Source of the DNA: Helicobacter anatolicus
GTDB lineage: Bacteria; Campylobacterota; Campylobacteria; Campylobacterales; Helicobacteraceae
Assembly (NCBI RefSeq): GCF_021300615.1
Contig: NZ_JAJTMY010000002.1
Span: 248,001-312,000 of the forward strand
Length of the DNA: 64,000 nucleotides
Direction of reading: 5' to 3'
Below are positions 8,859 through 18,298 of the stretch, piece by piece. A program made the position numbers and the translations under genes. Positions within the stretch are counted from its first letter, which is position 1; each line of letters opens with the position of its first letter. The notes below the pieces were generated by a model that saw only the letters and a program-made list of their open reading frames with translations, had not been told where the DNA came from and ran no database searches.

Positions 8859-9560
8859 ATGAAAGCAAGATTTTTATTGGCTGCATTATGCAGTGTTAAT
8901 ATGGCTTTAGCCTTAGATGTTTATGCAGTGTTTAATATTAAAGCTGTACAAGATTCTAAGCTAGCACTTGATACTTCAGGAATTGTAGAAGTTATTAAGG
9001 TTGATGTGGGTAGTGTAGTAAAAAAGGGAGATGTTTTGTTGGGACTTGCTAATCAAGATAAAGTCGCACAATCAACTTCTGTGGAACAACAATATATTTT
9101 TGCAAAAAATCAATATCAGCGTTATCAAAAAACTGGTGGAGCAGTGGATAAAAATACTTTGGAGCAATATTATTCAAATTATAAAAAACTGGAATCAGAT
9201 TATAAATATTATCAATCTATGGTACACAAGACAATTTTAAAAGCACCATTTGATGGTGTAATTGCGGAAAAAAATATTGAGTTGGGTGATGGTGTAGGAT
9301 CTACAAATACAACACTTTTTAGACTTGTGAGTCATAGTAAAAAGTTTGTTATTGAATTTGATTCTAAATATATTAATCATGTAAAAGTTGGAGATACTTT
9401 TTATTATTCTATTGATGGTGGTGCAGATAAAAAGGCGGTAGTGATTACAAAAATTTATCCTACTATTAATGATAGTACAAGAAAAATTAGTGCAGAAGCT
9501 GTAGCAGATACAAATATGGTAGCAGGCACTTTTGGTGATGGATTTATAAGGACAAAATAA
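8859..9560 (+). CDS. hefB: Periplasmic adaptor (membrane fusion protein) of RND pump
   Basis: A 233-residue HlyD/RND adaptor, unusually short compared with AcrA-type adaptors near 380 residues but close to H. pylori HefB. A signal peptide covers about residues 1-18 (cleavage likely after ALA). A lipoyl-like half follows (about 40-65, VVKKGDVLLGL), then a short helical hairpin, the second lipoyl half (KAPFDGVIAEKNIELGD around 128-145) and a beta-barrel domain. It would bridge the inner-membrane pump and the TolC-like channel. Its stop overlaps the hefC start by one base (TAATG). Confidence 0.9.
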   Translation: MKARFLLAALCSVNMALALDVYAVFNIKAVQDSKLALDTSGIVEVIKVDVGSVVKKGDVLLGLANQDKVAQSTSVEQQYIFAKNQYQRYQKTGGAVDKNTLEQYYSNYKKLESDYKYYQSMVHKTILKAPFDGVIAEKNIELGDGVGSTNTTLFRLVSHSKKFVIEFDSKYINHVKVGDTFYYSIDGGADKKAVVITKIYPTINDSTRKISAEAVADTNMVAGTFGDGFIRTK

Positions 9561-12500
9561 TGTATAAGTTTGCAATACAACGACCTATTACGACTTTAAT
9601 GTTTGCTCTTGCCGTGATGTTCTTCGGTGTTTTGGGATTAAAAAAGATACCTATTTCTTTATTTCCTAATGTTGATTTTCCTATTATTGTGGTTTCTACT
9701 GCATATCCTGGAGGAAGCCCAGAGATTATTGAAAGCAAGGTAACCGATAAAATTGAAGAAGCGGTAATGGGGATTGATGGGATTAAGAGTGTAAAATCTA
9801 ACAGTGCAAGAAATATTAGTATTGTAATTGTGGAATTCCAACTTGAAAAACCGATTCAAGAGGCAATGAATGATGTGATTGGAAAAATTTCTTCTATCAA
9901 ATTTGGTGATGCAAATATTCAGCAACCTTCGATTCAGAAATTTGATACAAGCGGACAAGCAATCATTTCTCTTTTTATGACAAGTCAAAATAAAAGCGCA
10001 TCAGAATTGATGAAGCAGGCAGATTTGGTAGTTAAACCAATGCTGCAAAAAATTTCTGGTGTTGGTGGTGTGCAACTTAATGGATATCGTGAAAGACAAA
10101 TGCGTGTTTATGTAGATCCTACTTTGATGAATAAATATAATCTTACTTATAATTCTTTATTTTCACTTCTTGGACAGGAAAATATTGAAGTTAATGGTGG
10201 GCGCATTGAAAATTCCACAAAAGATTTTACAATTACTATAGATGCAAATGGGTACAGTATTGAAGAAATAGGCAATATTCGTGTGGGGCAAAATACTAGA
10301 CTTAGTGATATTGCAGTAATTGAAGATGGGCTTGAAGAAGAAACGACCTACGCAGCGTATCAAAATGAACCTGGAGTAATTTTTGAAGTACAAAAAGTTT
10401 CGGGTGCAAATGAAATTGATATTGCAGATGGAGTTTATAAAGTTCTACCACAGATTCAAGCAGTAAGTCAAGATTATGAAATTCGACCATTTTTGGATAC
10501 TACAGAATATATTAGACATTCTATTAAAGATGTTGAATTTGATTTAATTTTAGGCGGTATTTTGGCAGTTTTGATTGTATTTTTCTTCTTGCGTAGTATA
10601 ACAATTACATTGGTTGCAGCCATTAGTTTACCAGTTTCTATTTTGGGAACTTTTGCGCTTATACAGATGATGGGATATACATTAAATATGCTTACAATGA
10701 TGGCACTAACTCTTGCTATTGGGATTATTATAGATGATGCGATTGTTGTGATCGAAAATATTCATAAAAAACTTGAAAAAGGAATGTCAAAAAAAGAGGC
10801 GGCATATGAAGGGGTGCGAGAAATTGCATTTGCAATTATTGCAATTTCTGCAATGTTACTTTCTGTTTTTATTCCAATAGGAAATATGTCAGGGGTTATG
10901 GGAAGATTCTTTGAGAGTTTTGGAGTTACGGTTGCTTTGGCAGTTATTATTTCATATATTGTTGTAATTACAATTATTCCAATGGTGAGTTCATTGATTG
11001 TAAGTTCAAAACAATCTAAATTTTATTATTTTACAGAGCCATTTTTTAATCGATTGCAATCCTTTTATGCTGCTCTTTTAAGTTTTGTGTTAAAGCAAAA
11101 AACAATTTTTATTGTATTGATTTTTTTGATTTTTGGATTCTCACTTTATTTAGCAAAGTCTTTGGGCGGAGAATTTATGCTTCAAGAGGATAAGTCAGAA
11201 TTTTATGTTTGGATGGAGACAAAACCAGGAATTAGCATTCATGAGATGAAGAAAAAAACAATTGGTTTACAAGAACTTTTGAAAAAACATGATGAGATTA
11301 TGTATACTACAATACAAGTGGGATATGGCACGATTCAAAGTGTATTTAAATCTAAGATTTATGTTAAATTAAAACCTGTGCAAGAGAGAAGTGTAAGTCA
11401 ATTTGAACTTATGGATATTGTGCAAAAAGAACTACGCACATCTCCCTTGGCGCAAGGGTTGAATATTTTTGCCTCTGAGGTTCCTACATTAGGTGGAGGA
11501 GATAATACAGCATTTCAAATGACTATTTATGGTGCTACACAGGAGATGGTGGATAAAAGTGTTGAGAAGTTGCGTAACTTTTTATTAGAGAGTGAGACTT
11601 TTAAAGGAAAGATTGGAAATTATCATACTAGTACTTCTGATATACAGCCTGAATATAGAATTACAATACTGCGACAAAATGCCGATAAATATGGTGTGAG
11701 TGCACAAACTATTGGAAATGCTATTAATGCTGCTTTTTCAGGGACAAATCAAGCTGCATATTTTAAAGAAAATGGAAAAGAGTATAAGATTACCATGCGT
11801 GTCCCAGATAGTAAAAGAATATCACCGGATGATATTAAAAAGATTCAAGTACAAAATGCTAATGGTGAATTGATGTTTTTGGATGGATTAGTGGAAATTA
11901 AGCAGTCACAATCCCCATCGCTTATTAGTCGCTATAGCAGACAAAGAAGCGTAACTGTATATGCAGCACCTTTGCAAAATTCTGGAATTTCTTTGGGTGA
12001 TATAATCGCTGAAGTTTCAAAACCTGAAAATATGCAAACATTGCTAGAGGACGGTGTAGGGTATGCTTTTGGTGGTCAATCTGATAATATGTCAGAATCT
12101 GTTGTGTCTTTTGGTGTAGCAGTAATTACAGCTTTTATTCTTATTTATCTTATTTTGGCGGCATTGTATGAATCTTTAATTGAACCTCTAATTATTATGA
12201 TTACCATGCCTCTTAGTTTTGCAGGAGCATTTTTTGCACTAAAAATTGTTAATCAGCCTTTTAGTATTTTTTCATTTATGGGATTGATTTTATTGATAGG
12301 TATAGTTGGTAAAAATGCTACTTTGCTTATTGATGTAGCCAATGAGAGAAGAAAAAAATTTCAAGTAGATGTTTATGAAGCAATTAAATTTGCTGGAGAA
12401 TCTCGATTGCGACCAATTTTGATGACCACAATTGCGATGGTTTTTGGTATGCTACCATTAGCAATTGCTACAGGTAGTGGATATGCAATGAAATCCCCAA

Positions 12501-12784
12501 TCGGTATTTCTATGATTGGTGGTTTGTTGATTTCTATGATTCTTAGTCTTTTGATTGTGCCTATTTTATATGTTTTAGTTGCACCTCTTGATGATAAAAT
12601 TAAGCGACTATATCAAAGAGAAGAAGGGAATATTGTTATCAAAAAAATCACAAAAGCTAAAAAAGTAGTAAAAAAGATTGTAGAAAATGAAGAATTAGAT
12701 TATATGGATAATAAAGAAGAGATAGAAGATAAGAAGAAAGTTAAAAGGGAAAAGAAAAATAAGGAAAAGAAAAAAGATAAATGA
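9560..12784 (+). CDS. hefC: RND-family multidrug efflux pump (inner membrane)
   Basis: A 1074-residue proton-driven RND transporter. It begins with the typical single transmembrane entry (RPITTLMFALAVMFFG) followed by a porter domain. Proton-relay residues are present: the Asp pair 392-393 in the TM4 segment GIIIDDAIVVIEN, and Lys918 in GIVGKNATLL of TM10. Close similarity to H. pylori HefC is recognised through the whole length. Odd feature: after the last membrane segment (near residue 1010) there is a tail of about 60 residues that becomes almost entirely Lys/Glu/Asp, beyond where I recall HefC ending. The last four bases overlap the next gene. Confidence 0.95.
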   Translation: MYKFAIQRPITTLMFALAVMFFGVLGLKKIPISLFPNVDFPIIVVSTAYPGGSPEIIESKVTDKIEEAVMGIDGIKSVKSNSARNISIVIVEFQLEKPIQEAMNDVIGKISSIKFGDANIQQPSIQKFDTSGQAIISLFMTSQNKSASELMKQADLVVKPMLQKISGVGGVQLNGYRERQMRVYVDPTLMNKYNLTYNSLFSLLGQENIEVNGGRIENSTKDFTITIDANGYSIEEIGNIRVGQNTRLSDIAVIEDGLEEETTYAAYQNEPGVIFEVQKVSGANEIDIADGVYKVLPQIQAVSQDYEIRPFLDTTEYIRHSIKDVEFDLILGGILAVLIVFFFLRSITITLVAAISLPVSILGTFALIQMMGYTLNMLTMMALTLAIGIIIDDAIVVIENIHKKLEKGMSKKEAAYEGVREIAFAIIAISAMLLSVFIPIGNMSGVMGRFFESFGVTVALAVIISYIVVITIIPMVSSLIVSSKQSKFYYFTEPFFNRLQSFYAALLSFVLKQKTIFIVLIFLIFGFSLYLAKSLGGEFMLQEDKSEFYVWMETKPGISIHEMKKKTIGLQELLKKHDEIMYTTIQVGYGTIQSVFKSKIYVKLKPVQERSVSQFELMDIVQKELRTSPLAQGLNIFASEVPTLGGGDNTAFQMTIYGATQEMVDKSVEKLRNFLLESETFKGKIGNYHTSTSDIQPEYRITILRQNADKYGVSAQTIGNAINAAFSGTNQAAYFKENGKEYKITMRVPDSKRISPDDIKKIQVQNANGELMFLDGLVEIKQSQSPSLISRYSRQRSVTVYAAPLQNSGISLGDIIAEVSKPENMQTLLEDGVGYAFGGQSDNMSESVVSFGVAVITAFILIYLILAALYESLIEPLIIMITMPLSFAGAFFALKIVNQPFSIFSFMGLILLIGIVGKNATLLIDVANERRKKFQVDVYEAIKFAGESRLRPILMTTIAMVFGMLPLAIATGSGYAMKSPIGISMIGGLLISMILSLLIVPILYVLVAPLDDKIKRLYQREEGNIVIKKITKAKKVVKKIVENEELDYMDNKEEIEDKKKVKREKKNKEKKKDK

Positions 12785-13326
12785 AGTATAGAATCCTCCT
12801 AGTTTTTTTGCTTTTAAATTTTATAAAGGCTTATGACCGCAATAGTATGTTTGTGGGAATAGGCTTTGGTCTTGGTGATAATATTACAATTCATACAAAC
12901 AAGAATAAAAAAACTTATAGTCATAGTTTTGCTCCTTCGTGGGGGTTAGTAGGAGGGTATGAATATAAACCTTTGCGTGTTTTAGGAATCAGGGCATATT
13001 TGCAGTCTTTGATGGACTTGCAACCAAATGGTCTTGAAACAATTATTTCCAATCATTTGAGCTTGAATGTCGATGTATCGACAAATATTGTTTATTTTTC
13101 CAAGGAAATGACGCTTGGTGCATATGCAGGTGCTGGGGTTGGTTTTTCTCAATATCAGAAAGTAATTAGCGATCCGATGAATAATAAATTCCATACTGTA
13201 TTTTTAGTTAATGTAGGGATAGAGTTTAAGATTGATGATAACAATCGCGTGCAGTTAGGAATTAAATTTCCTTCCAATATAAAATTCACTTCTCATACTA
13301 CTCTTGCGTATATTTATAGCTTTTAA
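12781..13326 (+). CDS. Small outer-membrane beta-barrel protein coupled to hefC
   Basis: A 181-residue protein with a signal peptide (about residues 1-18, cleavage after KA). The mature part alternates aromatic and hydrophobic residues with glycines, has repeated FVGIGFG- and AYAGAGVGFS-like strands, and ends in a terminal phenylalanine, as expected of an outer-membrane beta-barrel. It resembles the small Helicobacter outer-membrane proteins, but I cannot assign a named family. The start overlaps the hefC stop by four bases (ATGA), so translation is probably coupled and the protein may be linked to the pump. It converges on fliI with only 3 bp between stops. Confidence 0.78.
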   Translation: MKYRILLVFLLLNFIKAYDRNSMFVGIGFGLGDNITIHTNKNKKTYSHSFAPSWGLVGGYEYKPLRVLGIRAYLQSLMDLQPNGLETIISNHLSLNVDVSTNIVYFSKEMTLGAYAGAGVGFSQYQKVISDPMNNKFHTVFLVNVGIEFKIDDNNRVQLGIKFPSNIKFTSHTTLAYIYSF

Positions 13327-13329
13327 GGT

Positions 13330-14637
13330 TTATTGTATTTGGATTTTATAGAGTTCTTGTGTAATTTCTTCAAAATTCATCATTTGACTTTCATCTTGTT
13401 TGATAAAGTTTTCCATAAAAGTCTTTTTTTCTATTGCTTCATCAAGCTCGTTATCGTTGCCTTTCTGATAAGAACCAATACGAATTAAAACTTCATTTTC
13501 TTTTAATAACGCATATAATCGTCGGAATTTTTTTATTGCATTTTTGTGTTCAGGTGTGATAATATCATTACTTACCCTAGAAGCAGAATTTAAAATATTG
13601 ATTGGAGGATAAATACCATAATCTGTAAGTTCACGATTTAAAACAATATGTCCATCTAAAATACTTCTACTTTGATCTGCAATAGGATCACTTAAATCAT
13701 CGCCTTCTACCAAAACAGTAAAAAAAGCAGTAATAGAGCCCTTACCTTCTTCTTTTCCTGCACGTTCCATAAGTTGTGGTAAAAGTGCTAATACAGAAGG
13801 AGGGTATCCTTTGCTTGTCGGAGGTTCGCCTAATGCTAATCCAATCTCTCTTTGTGCCATTGCAAAGCGTGTTACAGAATCCATAATAAATAAAACATCA
13901 TGACCTTGATTTTTGAAATATTCTGCAATTGCCATTGCAGAAAATGCACCATATTTACGCATTAAAGCAGAATCATCGCTTGTGGCCACGATTAATACTG
14001 TATTTTCCAAATTATTTTTAAGGTTTTTATGGATAAACTCTGGCACCTCTCTGCCTCTTTCTCCAATAAGAGCAATAACTTTTATAGATGCCTTTGAACC
14101 TTTGACAATCATGCCCATTAATGTAGATTTTCCCACTCCAGATCCAGCAAAAATCCCTAATTTTTGTCCTTTACCACAGGTGAGAATCCCATCAATTACC
14201 TTAATACCTACAGGAAAAACTTCGTTAATCACCCCTCTTTTCATAGCTTTTATAGGTTGAGTAATTACAGGAGCAAGGGTATTTGTATGAATGGAACCTT
14301 TGTCATCAATGGGGTTTCCTAGTGGGTCAATCACTCTTCCTAAAAGTGCATCGCCAACAGGAATGTTTAATCCTTCTTTATCTAAAATAACCTTATCTCC
14401 CGCTTTGTAGCCTTCTATGAAAGAAAAGGGTGTAAAACCAAAAGAATCGCTTTGACAAATTGTAACCATACCTAAAGAATATTCTCCTGTGTCCTTATAA
14501 GCTCGAATAATATCTCCTATAGATGGTGTTAGACCTGTTGCATAGATGATTGTAGGGGTAATTTTTGTAATTAAACCAAATTTTGGAGAAAGTTGTAAAG
14601 AATCATTTAATCTGGCTTTAAGTTTTTGCAAAGACAT
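13330..14637 (-). CDS. fliI: Flagellar export ATPase
   Basis: FliI powers export of flagellar rod, hook and filament subunits at the cytoplasmic base of the flagellum. With the start set at 14637 the protein is 435 residues, close to the H. pylori length. A longer frame opens 18 codons upstream, but the ATG at 14637 has a ribosome-binding-like AAAGGTGG just before it and begins with the expected MSLQKLK. The Walker A loop is GSGVGKST at about 165-172, and the F1-type signature appears as PPSVLALLPQLMERAG. It stands alone among non-flagellar genes, as flagellar genes often do in this group. Confidence 0.95.
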   Translation of the reverse strand: MSLQKLKARLNDSLQLSPKFGLITKITPTIIYATGLTPSIGDIIRAYKDTGEYSLGMVTICQSDSFGFTPFSFIEGYKAGDKVILDKEGLNIPVGDALLGRVIDPLGNPIDDKGSIHTNTLAPVITQPIKAMKRGVINEVFPVGIKVIDGILTCGKGQKLGIFAGSGVGKSTLMGMIVKGSKASIKVIALIGERGREVPEFIHKNLKNNLENTVLIVATSDDSALMRKYGAFSAMAIAEYFKNQGHDVLFIMDSVTRFAMAQREIGLALGEPPTSKGYPPSVLALLPQLMERAGKEEGKGSITAFFTVLVEGDDLSDPIADQSRSILDGHIVLNRELTDYGIYPPINILNSASRVSNDIITPEHKNAIKKFRRLYALLKENEVLIRIGSYQKGNDNELDEAIEKKTFMENFIKQDESQMMNFEEITQELYKIQIQ

Positions 14638-14675
14638 TTTTACACCACCTTTTTTAGTTGAATTAAAGAATTTTT

Positions 14676-14700
14676 TTGCTAGAATCTGCAAAATTATACT
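14676..14700. promoter_or_regulatory. Divergent promoter region for tig (+) and fliI (-)
   Basis: On the plus strand TTGCTAGAAT at 14676-14685 is an extended -10 box (TGnTAGAAT) giving a start near 14692 for tig. On the minus strand TATAAT (ATTATA at 14693-14698) would serve fliI. The two promoters overlap back to back. Confidence 0.55.
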
Positions 14701-14722
14701 TTATTTTTGCTGAAGGAATGTC

Positions 14723-16093
14723 ATGAATTTAAAGACAAATAAGATAAATAGTGCTAATGTGATAGCTAGTGGTACTATCGCTTTAAAGGATTTGGAAAAT
14801 AAGATCGTTAAAATTGCAACAAGATTGAGTAAAACGCTCAAAATCGATGGTTTTAGAAAAGGTAAAGTGCCATTGGCTTTGGTACGTTCGCGTTATCAGG
14901 ATAATATCAAGCAAGATGCACAGCGTGAAGCGATACAGGATATGTTGCAGGCTGCGTTAAAAGAATTAAATATTGCTGCACAACAAGTAATTGGTGATCC
15001 TATTATTACAAAATTTAATGAAAATACTGACGATATTGATGTGGAAATTAAGATTTCTTTGATACCAGAAATCAATCTAGATAATATTGAACAGTGCATT
15101 CCTGAAGTAAAACTCCCAAAAATTACACAAAAAGATATTGATGCAAGAGCAGAAGATATTGCTAAGCGTGAAGCTCCGTTAATCAATGCAGCAAAGACAA
15201 AAAAACTTGAGAATGGTGATAGTGCTGTATTTGACTTTGAAGGCTTTGTAGATAATAAAGCATTTGAAGGTGGTAAGGCAGAAAATTTTGAACTTGTGAT
15301 TGGAAGTGGGCAGTTTATTCCAGGATTTGAAGATTCTATGTTGGGAATGAAGGCTGGTGAAGAAAAAGATATTAAGGTAACTTTTCCGGAAAATTATCAA
15401 GCAAAGCATCTAGCTGGTAAAGAAGCGGTATTTAAAATTAAGCTTCATACAATTAAGGTGCGTGATAAAGTAGAGTTAAATGATGATTTGGCAAAGAAAT
15501 TTATGCCTCAAAATCCTGAAGCGACTTTGAAAGATTTTATGGCAGAAGTAGAAAAACAATTACAATTTGAAGCAAAAACTAGGCTTTATAATGAAGAGTT
15601 GAAGGAAAAATTAGTAGAAAATTTTTTGAAAAATCTTGTTTTTGACCTTCCTGATCTGATTGTAGAACAAGAAATGGATCTTTTATTTAGAAACTCTTTA
15701 GGAACACTTAATGCTGAAGAATTAAAGGCGATTCAAGAGAGTGTAGAAAAGGCTAGAGAAAAAAGAGAAAGTTTTAGAGATGACGCACAAAAGAGTGTAC
15801 GTGTAACATTTATTGTAGATAGCCTTGCCAAGCAAAAAGGAATTGTTGTCCAAGATAATGAGGTATTTCAAACATTATACTATGAAGCCATGATGATGGG
15901 AAAAAATCCTGAAGAAGTAATTGAATATTATAAAAATAATAATCTTTTTCCAGCAATTAAAATGGCTATGATTGAAGATAGAGTATTGCATCATTTATTG
16001 GATAGTAAAATTGATTCTGGAAAAAAACCTGATAGCAAGAGTGAAACCGTGCAAAAGTCTAAAAAAACTACTAAAAAGAAGGACGTTGAGTAA
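14723..16093 (+). CDS. tig: Trigger factor
   Basis: A 456-residue ribosome-associated chaperone. The N-terminal ribosome-docking domain contains the signature loop GFRKGKVPL near residue 44. The FKBP-type peptidyl-prolyl isomerase domain spans about 160-245 ([20 protein letters not shown] and [15 protein letters not shown]). The C-terminal helical chaperone domain follows, and the last 25 residues are a Lys/Ser/Thr-rich tail. It heads an operon with clpP, joined by a one-base overlap (TAATG). The tig-clpP-def-comM-cadA order matches H. pylori apart from the GGDEF-like gene inserted after clpP. Confidence 0.97.
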   Translation: MNLKTNKINSANVIASGTIALKDLENKIVKIATRLSKTLKIDGFRKGKVPLALVRSRYQDNIKQDAQREAIQDMLQAALKELNIAAQQVIGDPIITKFNENTDDIDVEIKISLIPEINLDNIEQCIPEVKLPKITQKDIDARAEDIAKREAPLINAAKTKKLENGDSAVFDFEGFVDNKAFEGGKAENFELVIGSGQFIPGFEDSMLGMKAGEEKDIKVTFPENYQAKHLAGKEAVFKIKLHTIKVRDKVELNDDLAKKFMPQNPEATLKDFMAEVEKQLQFEAKTRLYNEELKEKLVENFLKNLVFDLPDLIVEQEMDLLFRNSLGTLNAEELKAIQESVEKAREKRESFRDDAQKSVRVTFIVDSLAKQKGIVVQDNEVFQTLYYEAMMMGKNPEEVIEYYKNNNLFPAIKMAMIEDRVLHHLLDSKIDSGKKPDSKSETVQKSKKTTKKKDVE

Positions 16094-16680
16094 TGAATTA
16101 CATTCCTTATGTGATTGAAAAAACAGGAAAGGGTGAGAGAAGTTATGATATTTATTCACGACTTCTCAAAGATAGAATTGTTCTTTTGAGTGGAGAAATT
16201 AATGATGCTGTAGCATCATCTATCGTCGCTCAGTTATTGTTTTTAGAAGCTGAAGATTCAGAAAAAGATATTTATTTATATATCAATTCTCCTGGTGGAG
16301 TAATTACAAGTGCTTTTAGTATTTATGATACTATGCATTACATTCGTCCTGATGTTGCGACAATATGTATTGGACAGGCTGCATCTGCCGGAGCTTTTTT
16401 ATTGAGTTCTGGAGTAAAAGGTAAGCGTTATTCTTTACCAAATTCAAGAATTATGATTCATCAACCTTTAGGTGGTGCGCAAGGTCAAGCTACAGATATT
16501 GAAATACAGGCCAATGAGATTTTAAGATTAAAAAAGATTTTAAATGAAATTATGGCATCTAATACTGGACAAAGTCTTAAAAAAATTTCTCAAGATACCG
16601 AGAGGGATTTTTTTATGAGTGCTCTGGAAGCTAAAGAATATGGCATGATTGATCAAGTTTTAGAAAAGAGCTTAAAGTAA
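16093..16680 (+). CDS. clpP: ATP-dependent Clp protease proteolytic subunit
   Basis: A 195-residue serine peptidase that forms the tetradecameric chamber used by ClpX or ClpA. The catalytic triad is visible: Ser98 in GQAASAGAF, His123 in MIHQPLGG, and Asp172. Length matches the family. It starts within the tig stop codon, so chaperone and protease are made together. Confidence 0.98.
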   Translation: MNYIPYVIEKTGKGERSYDIYSRLLKDRIVLLSGEINDAVASSIVAQLLFLEAEDSEKDIYLYINSPGGVITSAFSIYDTMHYIRPDVATICIGQAASAGAFLLSSGVKGKRYSLPNSRIMIHQPLGGAQGQATDIEIQANEILRLKKILNEIMASNTGQSLKKISQDTERDFFMSALEAKEYGMIDQVLEKSLK

Positions 16681-16693
16681 TTAAAGAGAAAAT

Positions 16694-17767
16694 ATGTCAA
16701 AAAATAAAGATAAATTAGATTTTAGTAGTAATCCTTATTTTGGAGATATTGGTGCAAATATTAATATTGACGGAGAGGATAATGTTGTCGAGGAGCTTGA
16801 AAATCAGATTATTGATAAGGTGACTAAGATTGCAGAGAATGTGGCAAAAGAGATGAGTAAAGAATCTTTACCTCCATTACCCGCGAACTATCAAATGTAT
16901 TTTGAGCGTTTATTGGAGAAAGAAGATGTTGGATCGCGTCAAAAGATACAAGCTTTGATTGATTTACAATCTAGCAATGAGGATAGAGTTGCATTTTTTG
17001 AAAAAACAGTTAAAGACGGCTTTAAAAATATTAAGCAAATTTTAGAACTTGTGGCACTGCTTTATAAAAACTTACAGGTTTCACAAAATGTTTCTGAAAA
17101 ATATGTAAAAGATATTGCAAATATTGATAATAAGTTGGTATTTAACAATATGGTTAAATTGTTCCTAAAGGATTTATATTCTATTAAGGACAAAATAGAT
17201 GGAGAACTTGAGAATCTAAAAAATATTTATCAGGATACGACAAAGATTATTAGTAGTATCAATGAAAACACAATTTATGATTCTCAATTTGGCGTTTATA
17301 ATAAGCGATATTTTTTAACACTGATTGATAAGGAAAAAGAATTAATTGAAGAGTTTAATCATGAAAGCACAATGCTAACTTTAACATTATCCAAAAATAT
17401 CATGAATGATGTGGCTAATAAAACCATTATGTTGATTTTGTTAAAAAGTATCGCTAAGCTTTTGTTAAAAACTTCAAGACGAAGTGATATTCTTGCTTAT
17501 TTTGGTAATGGTATTTTTGCTATGGGATTAAAAAACTCAGATTTACAGAGTGCAAAAAAAGCTGCAGAAAGATTGATAGAAACAGCAAAATCTACAAATA
17601 TTTTTTCTGATGGTAGAGATATTGTTTTGGAACTTGCCATTGGTGTTGCAAAAATTACTCCTAAAAAAACTACAGAAAATATTGTCCAATCTTCTTTAAT
17701 AGCATTGAATTTGGCATTGGATGAAAAAGTTGAGTTCAAGATTTATCCTCAAGATGAAATAGAGTAA
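16694..17767 (+). CDS. Degenerate GGDEF-domain protein with retained I-site motif
   Basis: A 357-residue cytosolic protein. The N-terminal half is acidic and helical with no recognised domain. The C-terminal half (about 205-345) follows the GGDEF fold: it opens like a cyclase (DSQFGVYNKRYF), but the catalytic GGDEF position reads GNGIF at 271-275, so diguanylate cyclase activity is not expected. R262 and D265 (RRSD) sit at exactly the RxxD inhibitory-site spacing seen in the intact cyclase at 35954-37327. A nucleotide-receptor role is therefore possible (inference). It is embedded between clpP and def, 13 bp after clpP and 6 bp before def. Confidence 0.75.
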   Translation: MSKNKDKLDFSSNPYFGDIGANINIDGEDNVVEELENQIIDKVTKIAENVAKEMSKESLPPLPANYQMYFERLLEKEDVGSRQKIQALIDLQSSNEDRVAFFEKTVKDGFKNIKQILELVALLYKNLQVSQNVSEKYVKDIANIDNKLVFNNMVKLFLKDLYSIKDKIDGELENLKNIYQDTTKIISSINENTIYDSQFGVYNKRYFLTLIDKEKELIEEFNHESTMLTLTLSKNIMNDVANKTIMLILLKSIAKLLLKTSRRSDILAYFGNGIFAMGLKNSDLQSAKKAAERLIETAKSTNIFSDGRDIVLELAIGVAKITPKKTTENIVQSSLIALNLALDEKVEFKIYPQDEIE

Positions 17768-17773
17768 GATAAA

Positions 17774-18289
17774 ATGGCTATTTTGGAAGTTTTGTCTTAT
17801 CCTAATGATATTTTAAGAAAAAAGTCTAGTAAGGTTGAAAAATTTGATTCTGAACTTCATATGTTGCTAGATGATATGTATGAAACCATGATGCAGCGAG
17901 ATGGCGTAGGGCTTGCTGCAGTGCAAGTTGGTGTATTACAGCGAGTTTTGCTAGTCAATATTCCTCGAGAGGAGGATGGTAAGCAATATAAAGAAGATTT
18001 ATATGAAATTATTAATCCTGTGATTTTGCACAAAAGTGATGAGATTTATTGGGATGAGGGATGTTTATCTGTCCCGGGTTTTTATGAAAAAGTTAAGCGA
18101 TATAAAAATATATCTTTAGGCTACCAAGATAGATTTGGTAATGAGAAGGTATTAAAGGCTGAAGGGTTTTTGGCAGTGGCATTTCAGCATGAAATGGATC
18201 ATTTAGAAGGAATTTTATTTATAGATAAGCTTTCAATTCTCAAAAGAAAAAAATTTGAGAAAGAGCTAAAAAAAGCAAAAACAAGTTAG
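17774..18289 (+). CDS. def: Peptide deformylase
   Basis: A 171-residue metallohydrolase that removes the N-terminal formyl group from new proteins. All three motifs are present: GVGLAAVQ at 44-51, EGCLSVP with metal-ligand Cys97, and HEMDH with His139, Glu140 and His143. It follows the degenerate GGDEF gene by 6 bp in the trigger factor-ClpP operon, which groups early steps of nascent-protein handling. Confidence 0.97.
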   Translation: MAILEVLSYPNDILRKKSSKVEKFDSELHMLLDDMYETMMQRDGVGLAAVQVGVLQRVLLVNIPREEDGKQYKEDLYEIINPVILHKSDEIYWDEGCLSVPGFYEKVKRYKNISLGYQDRFGNEKVLKAEGFLAVAFQHEMDHLEGILFIDKLSILKRKKFEKELKKAKTS

Positions 18290-18298
18290 TCTTAAGCA

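Noticed and set aside
14638-14691. Extended FliI N-terminus starting at 14691
   Set aside because: It adds 18 residues not expected for FliI, and the ATG at 14637 has the better ribosome-binding site.
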